Below, in pieces: positions 11,767 to 19,755 of a stretch of DNA of 64,000 nt (within the stretch, counting starts at the first letter, position 1; each line of letters starts with the position of its first letter). The notes beneath the pieces are model-generated. The model worked only from the letters and a program-made list of their open reading frames with translations, was not told the origin of the DNA and made no database searches. The position numbers and the translations under genes were made by a program. Origin of the DNA: Rhizobium sp. RM (GTDB lineage Bacteria; Pseudomonadota; Alphaproteobacteria; Rhizobiales; Rhizobiaceae); contig NZ_JACAWV010000008.1 in assembly GCF_013390595.1 (NCBI RefSeq), forward strand, positions 682,001 to 746,000, given 5' to 3'.

Positions 11767-12153
11767 ATGTCCGGACCGGAGGGTAACGCTTTTGCGCCCG
11801 TTGACCCCGTGAAGACGGGTTTGGGCGGTTGCTGTCCACGCTGTGGAAACGGGCGGCTGTTCGACGGATTTCTCAAACTGCAGCCGGAATGCAGCGCGTG
11901 CGGCCTGGATTATTCCTTCGCTGACGCGGGCGATGGCCCGGCCGTCTTCGTCATGTTGATCGTTGGCTTTCTGGTCGTTGGGCTCGCTCTGTGGGTAGAT
12001 GCCCGTTTTGCCCCGCCTGTCTGGGTGCATGCCATGCTCTGGCTTCCATTCACGATCATTATTTCCCTCATCCTCCTGCGCAAGCTGAAGGGCATCATCA
12101 TTGCCCTGCAATATCGCAACAATGCAAGCGAAGGCAAAATCGATCGTGAATGA
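11767..12153 (+). CDS. DUF983 membrane protein with zinc ribbon
   Basis: Protein of 128 residues. The N-terminal half holds a CxxC...CxxC zinc-ribbon-like site (GCCPRCGNG, then ECSACGLDY), followed by two membrane helices (PAVFVMLIVGFLVVGLALWV and AMLWLPFTIIISLILL). DUF983 genes regularly accompany cox assembly genes in alphaproteobacteria, so a role in oxidase biogenesis is plausible but unproven. I chose the ATG at 11767 behind GAGGGAGA; a TTG at 11725 is possible. Confidence 0.82.
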   Translation: MSGPEGNAFAPVDPVKTGLGGCCPRCGNGRLFDGFLKLQPECSACGLDYSFADAGDGPAVFVMLIVGFLVVGLALWVDARFAPPVWVHAMLWLPFTIIISLILLRKLKGIIIALQYRNNASEGKIDRE

Positions 12154-12163
12154 CGGATCTCGT

Positions 12164-12898
12164 ATGAAGGCTGCAGAAAGACGCGTCGGCTTCGCGGCGC
12201 CACTCGTGCTGCTTGCTCTCGCCATTTTGCTCGGCCTTGGCACATGGCAGGTCAAGCGGCTTTATTGGAAAGAAGGACTGATCGCCGATATTGCTGAAAG
12301 ACGTGTGGCAAGTCCCGCATCGCTTTCCGATATTGAGGCGATGGCAAGGGCTGGTGAAGACATCGAGTACCGCCGGCTCAGCGTGAAAGGCGTTTTCGAC
12401 CACAGTCGCGAGAGACATTTCTTCGCAACATATAACGGAAGTACTGGTTACTATATCTATACGCCGCTGACACTGGCAGACGGGCGGGTGGTCCTCATCA
12501 ATCGCGGTTTTGTACCCTTCGAAATGAAGGAAGCTGCCAAGCGCATGGAAGGGCAGGTTGGCGGCGAGGTTGCGGTCGAAGGACTGGCGCGCGCCCGGCT
12601 TGCCGGCAAGCCATCGCTGATGCTACCCGACAACGACATTGCCAAGAATATCTTCTACTGGAAGGACATGACGGCGATGGCAGAGAGCGTGGGTATTCCT
12701 GCCACGCAGCTTGTTCCGATCTTTATTGACGCGAATGATGCCCCAAATCCGGGTGGATGGCCGAAAGGTGGCGTAACGCTCACAGATTTGCCGAACAATC
12801 ACCTTCAATATGCGATAACGTGGTATGGCTTGGCAGCAGCCCTTGTCATTGTCGCCGGTTTTGCCTATTTCCGAAACGGGAAGGGGCAGGACGAGTAA
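12164..12898 (+). CDS. SURF1 family oxidase assembly protein
   Basis: Inner-membrane assembly factor for cytochrome oxidase, implicated in heme a insertion into subunit I. It has a membrane helix at each end (APLVLLALAILLGLGTWQVK, and the C-terminal WYGLAAALVIVAGFAYF) around a periplasmic domain with the family blocks VLINRGFVPFE, VAVEGLARA and NNHLQYAITWYGLAAAL. Length from the chosen ATG is 244 residues. The start is uncertain: an ATG at 12122 and a GTG at 12146 are in frame and none has a strong ribosome site. It follows DUF983 by about 10 bp. Confidence 0.88.
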   Translation: MKAAERRVGFAAPLVLLALAILLGLGTWQVKRLYWKEGLIADIAERRVASPASLSDIEAMARAGEDIEYRRLSVKGVFDHSRERHFFATYNGSTGYYIYTPLTLADGRVVLINRGFVPFEMKEAAKRMEGQVGGEVAVEGLARARLAGKPSLMLPDNDIAKNIFYWKDMTAMAESVGIPATQLVPIFIDANDAPNPGGWPKGGVTLTDLPNNHLQYAITWYGLAAALVIVAGFAYFRNGKGQDE

Positions 12899-12961
12899 TC
12901 GGCGCGTGCTATCCGCAAGGAAGGCCAAAACCGAAGGCCAGGGAGAGGTACAGGAGCAGGA

Positions 12962-14014
12962 ATGAACATTGCCGTTACCAAACCCCCTTTGACGATCCGG
13001 CTGTGCGGGCCGCGCGGTTTCTGCGCGGGCGTTGACCGCGCTATCCAGATTGTCGTGCTGGCGTTGAAGGCATACGGTGCCCCTGTCTATGTGCGTCACG
13101 AAATCGTGCACAATCGCTACGTCGTTGAAGGGCTGGAAGCCAAGGGTGCGGTCTTCGTCGAGGAACTGCATGAGATACCCTCCGAGCACCGCGAACAGCC
13201 CGTCGTCTTTTCCGCACATGGTGTGCCGAAGTCCGTGCCCGCTGATGCCGAGGCGCGCAATCTCTTTTATCTCGATGCCACATGCCCGTTGGTTTCCAAG
13301 GTTCACAAGCAGGCCATGCGGCATCAACGCCTCGGCCGCCACGTCGTACTGATCGGCCATGCCGGCCACCCGGAAGTCATCGGCACGATGGGCCAGCTTC
13401 CCGAAGGAACAGTCTCGTTGGTCGAGACGGTGGACGATGTCGATCACTACGAGCCAGCGGATCGTGAAAATCTCGGCTTCGTGACCCAGACGACGCTTTC
13501 CGTCGACGATACGGCGGGCGTGATCGCCAGACTTCAGGAACGGTTCCCTGCCATTCAGGCTCCGGCTGCCGACAGCATCTGTTACGCCACCACCAATCGA
13601 CAGGATGCGGTGAAACAGGCAGCTCCCGGCTGCGATCTTTTCATCGTCGTCGGCGCACCCAACTCCTCTAATTCGAAGCGCCTGGTCGAGGTTGCCCTGC
13701 GGGCCGGCGCAAAGCGCTCCGTGCTGGTGCAGCGCGCATCTGAAATCGATTGGAACGAAATTGGCGATGTCAAAACCGTTGGTCTGTCGGCGGGCGCATC
13801 AGCGCCGGAGGTGATCGTCGATGAGATCATCGAAGCCTTCAAAGCACGGTTCGACACGACGCTTGACCTTGCCGTTACGGTTGAGGAAACAGAGCATTTC
13901 CTCGTGAACCGCGAGCTTCGCGCCATCGAACTGACAACCGAGGATATGGCTTTCGTGAATGGCAATGCCAGCAACGCGCTGCCACCAAAGACGGCCGCAG
14001 GCAGCATCTCCTGA
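12962..14014 (+). CDS. ispH: 4-hydroxy-3-methylbut-2-enyl diphosphate reductase
   Basis: Iron-sulfur enzyme (LytB) for the last step of the MEP isoprenoid pathway, producing IPP and DMAPP. The 350 residues carry the three cluster cysteines in [24 protein letters not shown] and [11 protein letters not shown], plus [23 protein letters not shown] and [10 protein letters not shown]. The C-terminal 30 residues are a loosely conserved tail. Preceded by GGGAGAGG near 12940. It continues the plus-strand run after surf1 and supplies the prenyl precursors that CtaB and quinone synthesis use. Confidence 0.96.
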   Translation: MNIAVTKPPLTIRLCGPRGFCAGVDRAIQIVVLALKAYGAPVYVRHEIVHNRYVVEGLEAKGAVFVEELHEIPSEHREQPVVFSAHGVPKSVPADAEARNLFYLDATCPLVSKVHKQAMRHQRLGRHVVLIGHAGHPEVIGTMGQLPEGTVSLVETVDDVDHYEPADRENLGFVTQTTLSVDDTAGVIARLQERFPAIQAPAADSICYATTNRQDAVKQAAPGCDLFIVVGAPNSSNSKRLVEVALRAGAKRSVLVQRASEIDWNEIGDVKTVGLSAGASAPEVIVDEIIEAFKARFDTTLDLAVTVEETEHFLVNRELRAIELTTEDMAFVNGNASNALPPKTAAGSIS

Positions 14015-14053
14015 TCCCAAATTTCAATCCTGTCCCTAGCAAGAGATTTTAAA

Positions 14054-15022
14054 TTGGCAGTTTACACGGACATCACCGAAGATGATCTGAGGAATTTCCT
14101 CACGCAATACGATGTCGGCGAACTCACCTCCTATAAGGGAATTGCCGAAGGTGTCGAAAACTCCAATTTCCTGCTGCATACGACCAAAGACCCGCTGATC
14201 CTGACGCTCTATGAGAAGCGTGTGGAAAAGTCGGACCTGCCGTTTTTCCTGGGTTTGATGCAGCACCTGTCGGCAAAGGGCTTGTCCTGCCCATTGCCGC
14301 TGCCACGCAAGGATAGCGCGCTGCTTGGCGAATTGTCCGGTCGTCCCGCCGCACTGATTTCCTTCCTGGAAGGTATGTGGCTGAGAAAACCGGAAGCCAA
14401 ACATTGCCGGGAAGTCGGCAAGGCACTGGCCGCCATGCATCTTGCCGGAGAAGGCTTCGAGATCAAGCGCCCCAATGCACTGTCCGTTGAGGGCTGGAAG
14501 GTTCTTTGGGACAAATCCGAAGAGCGCGCCGACGAAGTGGAAAAGGGCCTGAAGGCCGAGATCGCGCCAGAGCTCGAATACCTCGCCGCAAACTGGCCCG
14601 CTGATCTGCCCGCCGGCGTCATTCATGCAGATCTGTTCCAGGACAACGTGTTTTTCCTGGGCGACGCGCTTTCTGGCCTGATTGATTTCTACTTCGCCTG
14701 CAACGATTTGCTCGCCTATGACGTATCGATCTGCCTCAACGCCTGGTGCTTCGAGAAGGACGGTGCTTATAACGTTACCAAAGGCAAGGCGTTGCTGGAA
14801 GGCTACCAGTCGGTGCGTCCGCTGAGCAAGGACGAACTCGAGGCACTACCGCTTCTGGCACGCGGCTCTGCGCTGCGCTTTTTCCTCACCCGTCTCTACG
14901 ACTGGCTGACGACGCCGGCTGGCGCACTGGTCGTCAAGAAAGATCCGATGGAATATCTGCGCAAGCTGCGTTTCCACCGGACGATTGGCAACGTTGCCGA
15001 GTACGGACTGGCAGACGCATGA
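14054..15022 (+). CDS. thrB: Homoserine kinase (ThrB, APH-fold type)
   Basis: ATP-dependent kinase that makes O-phosphohomoserine for threonine synthesis. The 322 residues belong to the aminoglycoside-phosphotransferase-like ThrB of alphaproteobacteria and pseudomonads, not the GHMP type. The catalytic loop is [13 protein letters not shown] (HxDxxxxN) and the metal site is [10 protein letters not shown]. The start is a TTG giving [15 protein letters not shown]; no better ATG precedes the first conserved residues. Its stop overlaps the rnhA start (ATGA). The partner enzyme threonine synthase is encoded 10 kb away. Confidence 0.93.
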   Translation: MAVYTDITEDDLRNFLTQYDVGELTSYKGIAEGVENSNFLLHTTKDPLILTLYEKRVEKSDLPFFLGLMQHLSAKGLSCPLPLPRKDSALLGELSGRPAALISFLEGMWLRKPEAKHCREVGKALAAMHLAGEGFEIKRPNALSVEGWKVLWDKSEERADEVEKGLKAEIAPELEYLAANWPADLPAGVIHADLFQDNVFFLGDALSGLIDFYFACNDLLAYDVSICLNAWCFEKDGAYNVTKGKALLEGYQSVRPLSKDELEALPLLARGSALRFFLTRLYDWLTTPAGALVVKKDPMEYLRKLRFHRTIGNVAEYGLADA

Positions 15023-15459
15023 AACATATCGATATCTTTACCGACGGTGCCTGCTCGGGCAATCCTGGGCCTGGCGGCTGGGGCGCTGTCTTGCGCTTCG
15101 GCGAAATCGAGAAAGAGCTGTCAGGCGGTGAAGCCGAAACCACCAACAACCGCATGGAATTGATGGCGGCGATCTCAGCGCTCAACGCCTTGAAAGAACC
15201 TTGCGAGGTCGACCTTTACACGGATAGCTCCTACGTGAAGGATGGCATCACCAAGTGGATTTTCGGCTGGAAGAAAAAGGGCTGGAAAACCGCTGACAAC
15301 AAGCCGGTCAAGAATGTCGAGCTTTGGCAAGCACTTGAGACGGCCCGCGAGCGCCACAAGGTGACGCTGCACTGGGTCAAGGGCCACGCTGGACATCCTG
15401 AAAACGAACGTGCCGACGAATTGGCACGCAAAGGCATGGAGCCTTTCAAACGGCGGTAA
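15019..15459 (+). CDS. rnhA: Ribonuclease HI
   Basis: Endonuclease that cuts the RNA strand of RNA-DNA hybrids. The 146 residues match type 1 RNase HI, with all acidic active-site residues: [38 protein letters not shown] and [15 protein letters not shown]. It includes the basic protrusion ([17 protein letters not shown]) that contacts the hybrid. The ATG overlaps the thrB stop by 4 bp, indicating translational coupling. Confidence 0.97.
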   Translation: MKHIDIFTDGACSGNPGPGGWGAVLRFGEIEKELSGGEAETTNNRMELMAAISALNALKEPCEVDLYTDSSYVKDGITKWIFGWKKKGWKTADNKPVKNVELWQALETARERHKVTLHWVKGHAGHPENERADELARKGMEPFKRR

Positions 15460-15614
15460 TGAAAGCCTGTTCTATTCCGCATCGCGCTCGATGCAGGACG
15501 AGAATATGGGGTTGAGAAAACTGAAACCCGACTTATCTTGTCGGCAATCATCCGCCTCGATGCCAACTGCGTCTGTCATCGGCGGGAACGGAAACGCAGA
15601 CGAAGAGGCATCTC

Positions 15615-15923
15615 ATGATCCTGCATTGTGTATTTTTGCGTTTTAAGGCAGCAACGGCGTCTTCTGAAAAACAGGCAGTCTTCGAGGCCATTGCAGCCCT
15701 GAAAGACGATATTCCTGGTATCGTGGATGTCAAATACGGCCAGAATGTCTCGCCGGAAGGCTTGAACGGTGGCTTTGTCGACGGTTTTATCGTGACTTTG
15801 GAGAGCCCGGAGGCGCGCGATGACTATCTCGCTCATCCCAAGCACATCGAAGTTGGCGAACGTCTTGTTTCGCTGACGGATGGCGGCCTGGCGGGACTTC
15901 TGGTTTTCGATATGAACACATGA
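15615..15923 (+). CDS. Dabb (stress-responsive alpha/beta barrel) domain protein
   Basis: Single-domain protein of 102 residues starting MILHCVFLRFK, a typical Dabb-fold ferredoxin-like dimer. Visible family features are the N-terminal strand, a mid helix with FEAIAALKDDIPGIVDVKYG, a strand GFIVTLESPEARDDYLAHP, and HIEVGERLV near the end. Homologues are stress-induced or polyketide-cyclase-like; no activity can be assigned. It is separated from rnhA by 155 bp and ends at a bidirectional terminator. Confidence 0.82.
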   Translation: MILHCVFLRFKAATASSEKQAVFEAIAALKDDIPGIVDVKYGQNVSPEGLNGGFVDGFIVTLESPEARDDYLAHPKHIEVGERLVSLTDGGLAGLLVFDMNT

Positions 15924-15955
15924 AAAAGGGCGGTTTTACCGCCCTTTTCTTTTTT
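15924..15955. terminator. Bidirectional terminator
   Basis: AAAAGGGCGG (15924-15933) and CCGCCCTTTT (15939-15948) form a perfect 10-bp stem with a 5-nt loop and T runs on both strands, placed between the converging Dabb and peroxiredoxin genes. Confidence 0.92.
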
Positions 15956-15970
15956 CCATGATCGTCAGGA

Positions 15971-16456
15971 TCAAAGCTGTTCGATCATCGTCGCAGCCGA
16001 CGAGACGGTCGCCTGACCGGGGTTTTCTTCGATGTTGAGCGACTTTACCACACCGTTCTCGACCAGCATGGAATAACGCTTGGAGCGGACGCCAAGGCCG
16101 CCGCCGGAGAGATCGGCATCAAGGCCGAGCGCTTTCGTAAAGGAAGCGTCCCAATCGGCGAGGAAGTGGATTTTGCCCTGTCCTCCGGAAGCCTGTGCCC
16201 AGGCGCCCATGACGTGCCAGTCGTTGACAGCGATCACGGCAATGTCGTCAACGCCCTTGCCAAGAATGGTGTCTCGGTTTTCCAGGTAACCAGGCAGATG
16301 GTTCAGCGTGCATGTTGGCGTGAAAGCGCCCGGCACGGCGAACAGCACCACCGTCTTGCCGTTGAAGAGGTCATCGGTGCTGGTTTCCACCGGGCCGTCA
16401 GCGGTCTTTTCCTTGAATGTCGCGGAAGGCAGCTTGTCGCCGATCTTGATGGTCAT
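15971..16456 (-). CDS. Peroxiredoxin, Prx5/glutaredoxin-dependent type
   Basis: Thiol peroxidase of 161 residues. The peroxidatic cysteine lies in VPGAFTPTCTLNHLPGY (PxxxTxxC), with the Prx5-type insertion GVDDIAVIAVNDWHVMGAW. It removes hydrogen peroxide and organic hydroperoxides, probably with glutaredoxin or thioredoxin as reductant. No resolving CxxC is seen. A minus-strand single gene, convergent with the Dabb gene and 100 bp from the DsbD-like gene. Confidence 0.92.
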   Translation of the reverse strand: MTIKIGDKLPSATFKEKTADGPVETSTDDLFNGKTVVLFAVPGAFTPTCTLNHLPGYLENRDTILGKGVDDIAVIAVNDWHVMGAWAQASGGQGKIHFLADWDASFTKALGLDADLSGGGLGVRSKRYSMLVENGVVKSLNIEENPGQATVSSAATMIEQL

Positions 16457-16555
16457 GTCTTTGCTCCTGTGGCAATGCAGTCCACCGGACTATAGAGCAT
16501 CAATATTGAAAATCGAGTGCCGTTTTGCACTCTTCCGAATGCGACGCCACACCCG

Positions 16556-17398
16556 TCAAGGCTTTGGAAAATTAAGGTTCGTCTCCATCGCCCGATTGCC
16601 GCTCTTGACCAGAATAGGCCAGCTTTGGCCCGGCACCTGATAGGTCTTGGGAAGTCCCTTGATGTTCATGTAGAACGATAACTTGCGTTTGTCGCGCACC
16701 AGGTTCTGTGGCTCGAAATAGGCAAAACCAGATGGCCCGGCGACAAATATTTCCGTTTCTTTCGGTGCGTTTTCCGGCAGCAGCAATTGTACGCCGAGCA
16801 TGGTTTTGTCCGGGGTAATGTGAAAATCGGTGACCTTGAAGTCGTCGGAGGCGGCCTCCGGCAAGGTCGCGCGTGCTTCATTCAGCAACTTGCGCTCCTC
16901 GTCATTGGTGTCTTCAGGTTTACCACGGCCGATCTCGAACGTCGCCTCGAAGGGAATGCAGATATTCTGGCATACCCCGATGAAGGCAGTCATCCGGACT
17001 TTCTCATTGGTGGCATTGCCGAGGGTCTTGAGCTCGAAGGGGAGCCCGACAGCCTGATCGTATCCGATGTCGTTGAGATCGCCATTCTCGATCAGTTTGG
17101 GAACGGGATAAGACATCGAAGACAACGTCACGCCACTGGCCGGATCGAGGTTGATCTGTGGTGGTATGCCTGCTTCGCCCGGTTCTCGCCAATAGGTAAT
17201 CCAGCCGGGGTTGGGCTCGATTTGCAGGACACCACGGATACTACCGTTTTCGTCGCCCGAAAGGGCAACGACCCGCATCCGCCCGCCCTCGCTGCTGGCC
17301 CAGTCGGTGATTTCCGCCTGCGCTGCGTGCGCACTGCCCGCGATGATGGCGATTGCAATACAAGAACGTGAAAACTGCAAGAATGTCCTGATGCTCAT
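16556..17398 (-). CDS. Secreted DsbD N-terminal-like (DsbC-domain) protein
   Basis: Exported protein of 280 residues: a Sec signal (residues 1-29, ending HAAQA), then a beta-rich domain like the N-terminal periplasmic domain of DsbD/ScsB. The CxxxC-like pair GVCQNICIPFEATFE is the probable redox site and MRVVALSGDENG and GWITYWREPGEAG are family-like blocks. It lacks the membrane and thioredoxin modules of full DsbD, so it is either a redox partner of another protein or a stand-alone copper/thiol protein. It is divergent from yqgE. Confidence 0.78.
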   Translation of the reverse strand: MSIRTFLQFSRSCIAIAIIAGSAHAAQAEITDWASSEGGRMRVVALSGDENGSIRGVLQIEPNPGWITYWREPGEAGIPPQINLDPASGVTLSSMSYPVPKLIENGDLNDIGYDQAVGLPFELKTLGNATNEKVRMTAFIGVCQNICIPFEATFEIGRGKPEDTNDEERKLLNEARATLPEAASDDFKVTDFHITPDKTMLGVQLLLPENAPKETEIFVAGPSGFAYFEPQNLVRDKRKLSFYMNIKGLPKTYQVPGQSWPILVKSGNRAMETNLNFPKP

Positions 17399-17559
17399 AC
17401 TTCCCGTCTAACGCAACATTGCCGGGTGGGCCAGTTACGAATTTGTGCCGTTCATCATTTTCGGTTGATTGATAACGCACTATGCCTCATCCTATTGACT
17501 GTCGAAATGCGAGCGCCGCATTCCGCCGACGTGCGGATGACGGCCTTCTGGAGGCGCCT

Positions 17560-18165
17560 GTGAGTTTTTCAACCCTGATGGAAAAACGCGAACGTGGCTT
17601 TCTCGACGGTCAGTTTCTGATCGCCATGCCAGGATTGGACGATGGAAACTTCGCCCGTTCGGTCGTTTACATCTGCGCCCATTCGGACGCAGGTGCCATG
17701 GGATTTATCATCAATCGGCCACAGCAGATAACGTTCACGGACATTCTTCTGCATCTCAAACTGGTGGATAGCAATGATGCCATCATGCTGCCCAACCGCA
17801 CCCGCGATTTCCCCATACAGTCCGGTGGCCCGGTCGAAACCGGTCGTGGTTTCGTGCTTCACTCGGATGACTATGGGAGCGAGTCGAGTATTCCCGTAAG
17901 CGATGAGATTTCACTGACGGCGACGCTTGATATCGTCAGAGCCATTTCCAACGGCCATGGTCCGAAGCGGGCGACAATGCTGCTCGGCTACGCGGGGTGG
18001 GGGCCAGGCCAGCTTGAAAACGAAATCGCGAATAATGGCTGGCTCAATTGCCCCGCATCCGATGATCTGATCTTCGACAGGCTTTTGGATAACAAGTACG
18101 AGCGCGCTCTGGCACTGATGGGCGTTGATCCGCGCATGCTGTCGGCTGAGGCCGGGCACGCCTGA
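17560..18165 (+). CDS. YqgE/AlgH family protein (UPF0301)
   Basis: Cytoplasmic protein of 201 residues in the UPF0301/DUF179 family. Hallmarks: [45 protein letters not shown] and [14 protein letters not shown]. AlgH influences alginate regulation in Pseudomonas, but no biochemical activity is settled. I chose the GTG at 17560, which sits 5-6 bases behind GGAGG; the open frame reaches 17482, adding 26 poorly conserved residues. Nothing nearby suggests a pathway. Confidence 0.88.
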   Translation: MSFSTLMEKRERGFLDGQFLIAMPGLDDGNFARSVVYICAHSDAGAMGFIINRPQQITFTDILLHLKLVDSNDAIMLPNRTRDFPIQSGGPVETGRGFVLHSDDYGSESSIPVSDEISLTATLDIVRAISNGHGPKRATMLLGYAGWGPGQLENEIANNGWLNCPASDDLIFDRLLDNKYERALALMGVDPRMLSAEAGHA

Positions 18166-18268
18166 GCCCTCATTGAAGTTCGTTTTGTTGTCGGAACCAA
18201 ACTCCGAGCCCTGACGTTACTCCCCCGAAAACTGGACGACTAGTTCGGTTCAACAAGGGAGAAATACC

Positions 18269-18460
18269 ATGGGTAGCACATCCGATAAGATCGCCGGCAA
18301 AGCAAACGAAGTCGCAGGCAAGGTGAAGAAAAACGTCGGCGAAGCGACTGGCAATAATGAATTGCGCGCCAAGGGTGCCGCCCAGGAAGCAAAGGGCAAG
18401 GTGCAGACCAGCGTCGGCAAGGCGAAAGACGCCGTAAAGGGTGCGGTCGACCGGATGTAA
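18269..18460 (+). CDS. CsbD family stress protein
   Basis: Hydrophilic helical protein of 63 residues with repeated K-A-K/G-K-A-x-G segments ([36 protein letters not shown]), the standard CsbD pattern. Relatives are induced by general stress and stationary phase; the mechanism is unknown. A GGGAG ribosome site precedes the ATG. It is followed by a long hairpin near 18502. Confidence 0.9.
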   Translation: MGSTSDKIAGKANEVAGKVKKNVGEATGNNELRAKGAAQEAKGKVQTSVGKAKDAVKGAVDRM

Positions 18461-18501
18461 CAAGGGATCTGACCGCGAACCTTCCGCGGCCTGAAACTTC
18501 G

Positions 18502-18533
18502 AGCGCATGTGTCTTTCGATACATGCGCTCTTC
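18502..18533 (+). terminator. Probable terminator after csbD-like gene
   Basis: GAGCGCATGT (18502-18511) pairs perfectly with ACATGCGCTC (18522-18531) around a 10-nt loop, followed by only a short T/C-rich stretch. Probably ends the short csbD-like transcript. Confidence 0.65.
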
Positions 18534-18588
18534 TCGTAGAAGCGCCTGTTTTGGCGTTTTTCCCTCCTGCCCAGCACACAGGTCACTC

Positions 18589-19701
18589 ATGAAGCTCTTC
18601 TCCTGCGCCTCCTGCGGACAACCCGTCCATTTTGACAATCGCTTTTGTGTGTCCTGCGGTCATCGGCTGGCCTTCGTGCCGGAGCGACTTTCCATGGAAG
18701 CCCTAGCGCCGGTTGGTGAACCAAACTGGCAGCTTGTGGCTGAACCTGAGAAGCAGGTGCGTTTTTGCGCCAATGAAGTCAACGATATCTGTAACTGGTC
18801 TGTCCCGGCGCAAAGCGAAAGTGCCTTTTGTCCGGCATGCAGCCATAACCGCCTAGTGCCGGATATCGCGACGGAGCAAGGGATCGGGCAATGGCGGCGG
18901 ATCAGCCAGGCCCAGCGTCACCTCTTTTATTCACTGTTACGTCTCAAGCTTCCTCACCCCAACAGGGATGTCGATCCTGCCGGTGGGCTCGTCTTTGATT
19001 TCCTTGTCGATGAAGTTGCGCCTGATGGTTCGGTGATCCCGGCCATGACGGGGCATGACGAAGGGCTGATTGCTATCAGGGCGGCGGAAGCCGATGATGT
19101 GACGCGCGAACAGGTGCGCGCCAACATGAACGAGCCCTATCGAACCATGTTGGGGCATTTCCGTCATGAGGTGGGGCATTTCATCTGGAACAAGCTGGTC
19201 CGCGACAAAAACCTGTTCGAGCCATTCCGTGCTGCGTTCGGTGACGAACGCGAGGATTACGGAGCGGCGCTGCAACGGAACTATGAGCAGGGTCCCAGAC
19301 CCGACTGGCAGGATAGTTTCATCAGCTCTTATGCCTCCGTACATCCCTGGGAGGATTTCGCGGAGTGTTTCGCCCATTATCTGCACATCGTCGACACGCT
19401 GGAAACGGCGCGGGCCTTTGGTGTTGCTGTTGATCCCGATGGGCACGAGGAAATGGCTGCGGAAGTCACGTTTGATCCCTACAATGCCCGTAGTGCCGAG
19501 CAAATCGTCAAGGCGTGGATTCCTCTCAGCGTTGCCATCAATTCCATCCAGCGCAGCATGGGGGAGGCGGACCTATATCCCTTCGTGCTGACACCGCCGG
19601 TGGTTTCGAAACTGGAGTTCATTCGTGCATTGCTGCACGGAAAAATCGTTGGCGTAAGCGAAACGCAGCAAGACGTGCAGCAGACGGCAATGGTTCAGTA
19701 A
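18589..19701 (+). CDS. Zinc-ribbon putative metallopeptidase (DUF2248-type)
   Basis: Protein of 370 residues. The N terminus holds zinc-ribbon cysteines (CASCGQPVHFDNRFCVSCGH) and a second set (CANE..CNWS..FCPACSHN). A zincin-like motif HEVGHFIW occurs near residue 195, with downstream FAECFAHYLHIVDTL that may give a third ligand. The family is annotated as putative zinc-binding metallopeptidase; the substrate is unknown. I chose the ATG at 18589, where the ribbon begins; the upstream open frame runs through the terminator hairpin. Confidence 0.85.
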   Translation: MKLFSCASCGQPVHFDNRFCVSCGHRLAFVPERLSMEALAPVGEPNWQLVAEPEKQVRFCANEVNDICNWSVPAQSESAFCPACSHNRLVPDIATEQGIGQWRRISQAQRHLFYSLLRLKLPHPNRDVDPAGGLVFDFLVDEVAPDGSVIPAMTGHDEGLIAIRAAEADDVTREQVRANMNEPYRTMLGHFRHEVGHFIWNKLVRDKNLFEPFRAAFGDEREDYGAALQRNYEQGPRPDWQDSFISSYASVHPWEDFAECFAHYLHIVDTLETARAFGVAVDPDGHEEMAAEVTFDPYNARSAEQIVKAWIPLSVAINSIQRSMGEADLYPFVLTPPVVSKLEFIRALLHGKIVGVSETQQDVQQTAMVQ

Positions 19702-19718
19702 GGCGCGCTATATCTGCG

Positions 19719-19755
19719 GCATCCTCGGCATGACCCGAGGATGCCTGCATTTTTT
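19719..19755 (+). terminator. Rho-independent terminator of the metallopeptidase gene
   Basis: GCATCCTCGG (19719-19728) and CCGAGGATGC (19735-19744) form a perfect 10-bp stem, followed by a T run at 19750-19755 that reaches the stop codon of the convergent GGDEF/EAL gene. Confidence 0.88.

Noticed and set aside
10663-12255. 530-residue open frame on minus
   Set aside because: Antisense to coxC, DUF983 and surf1; no recognisable motif.
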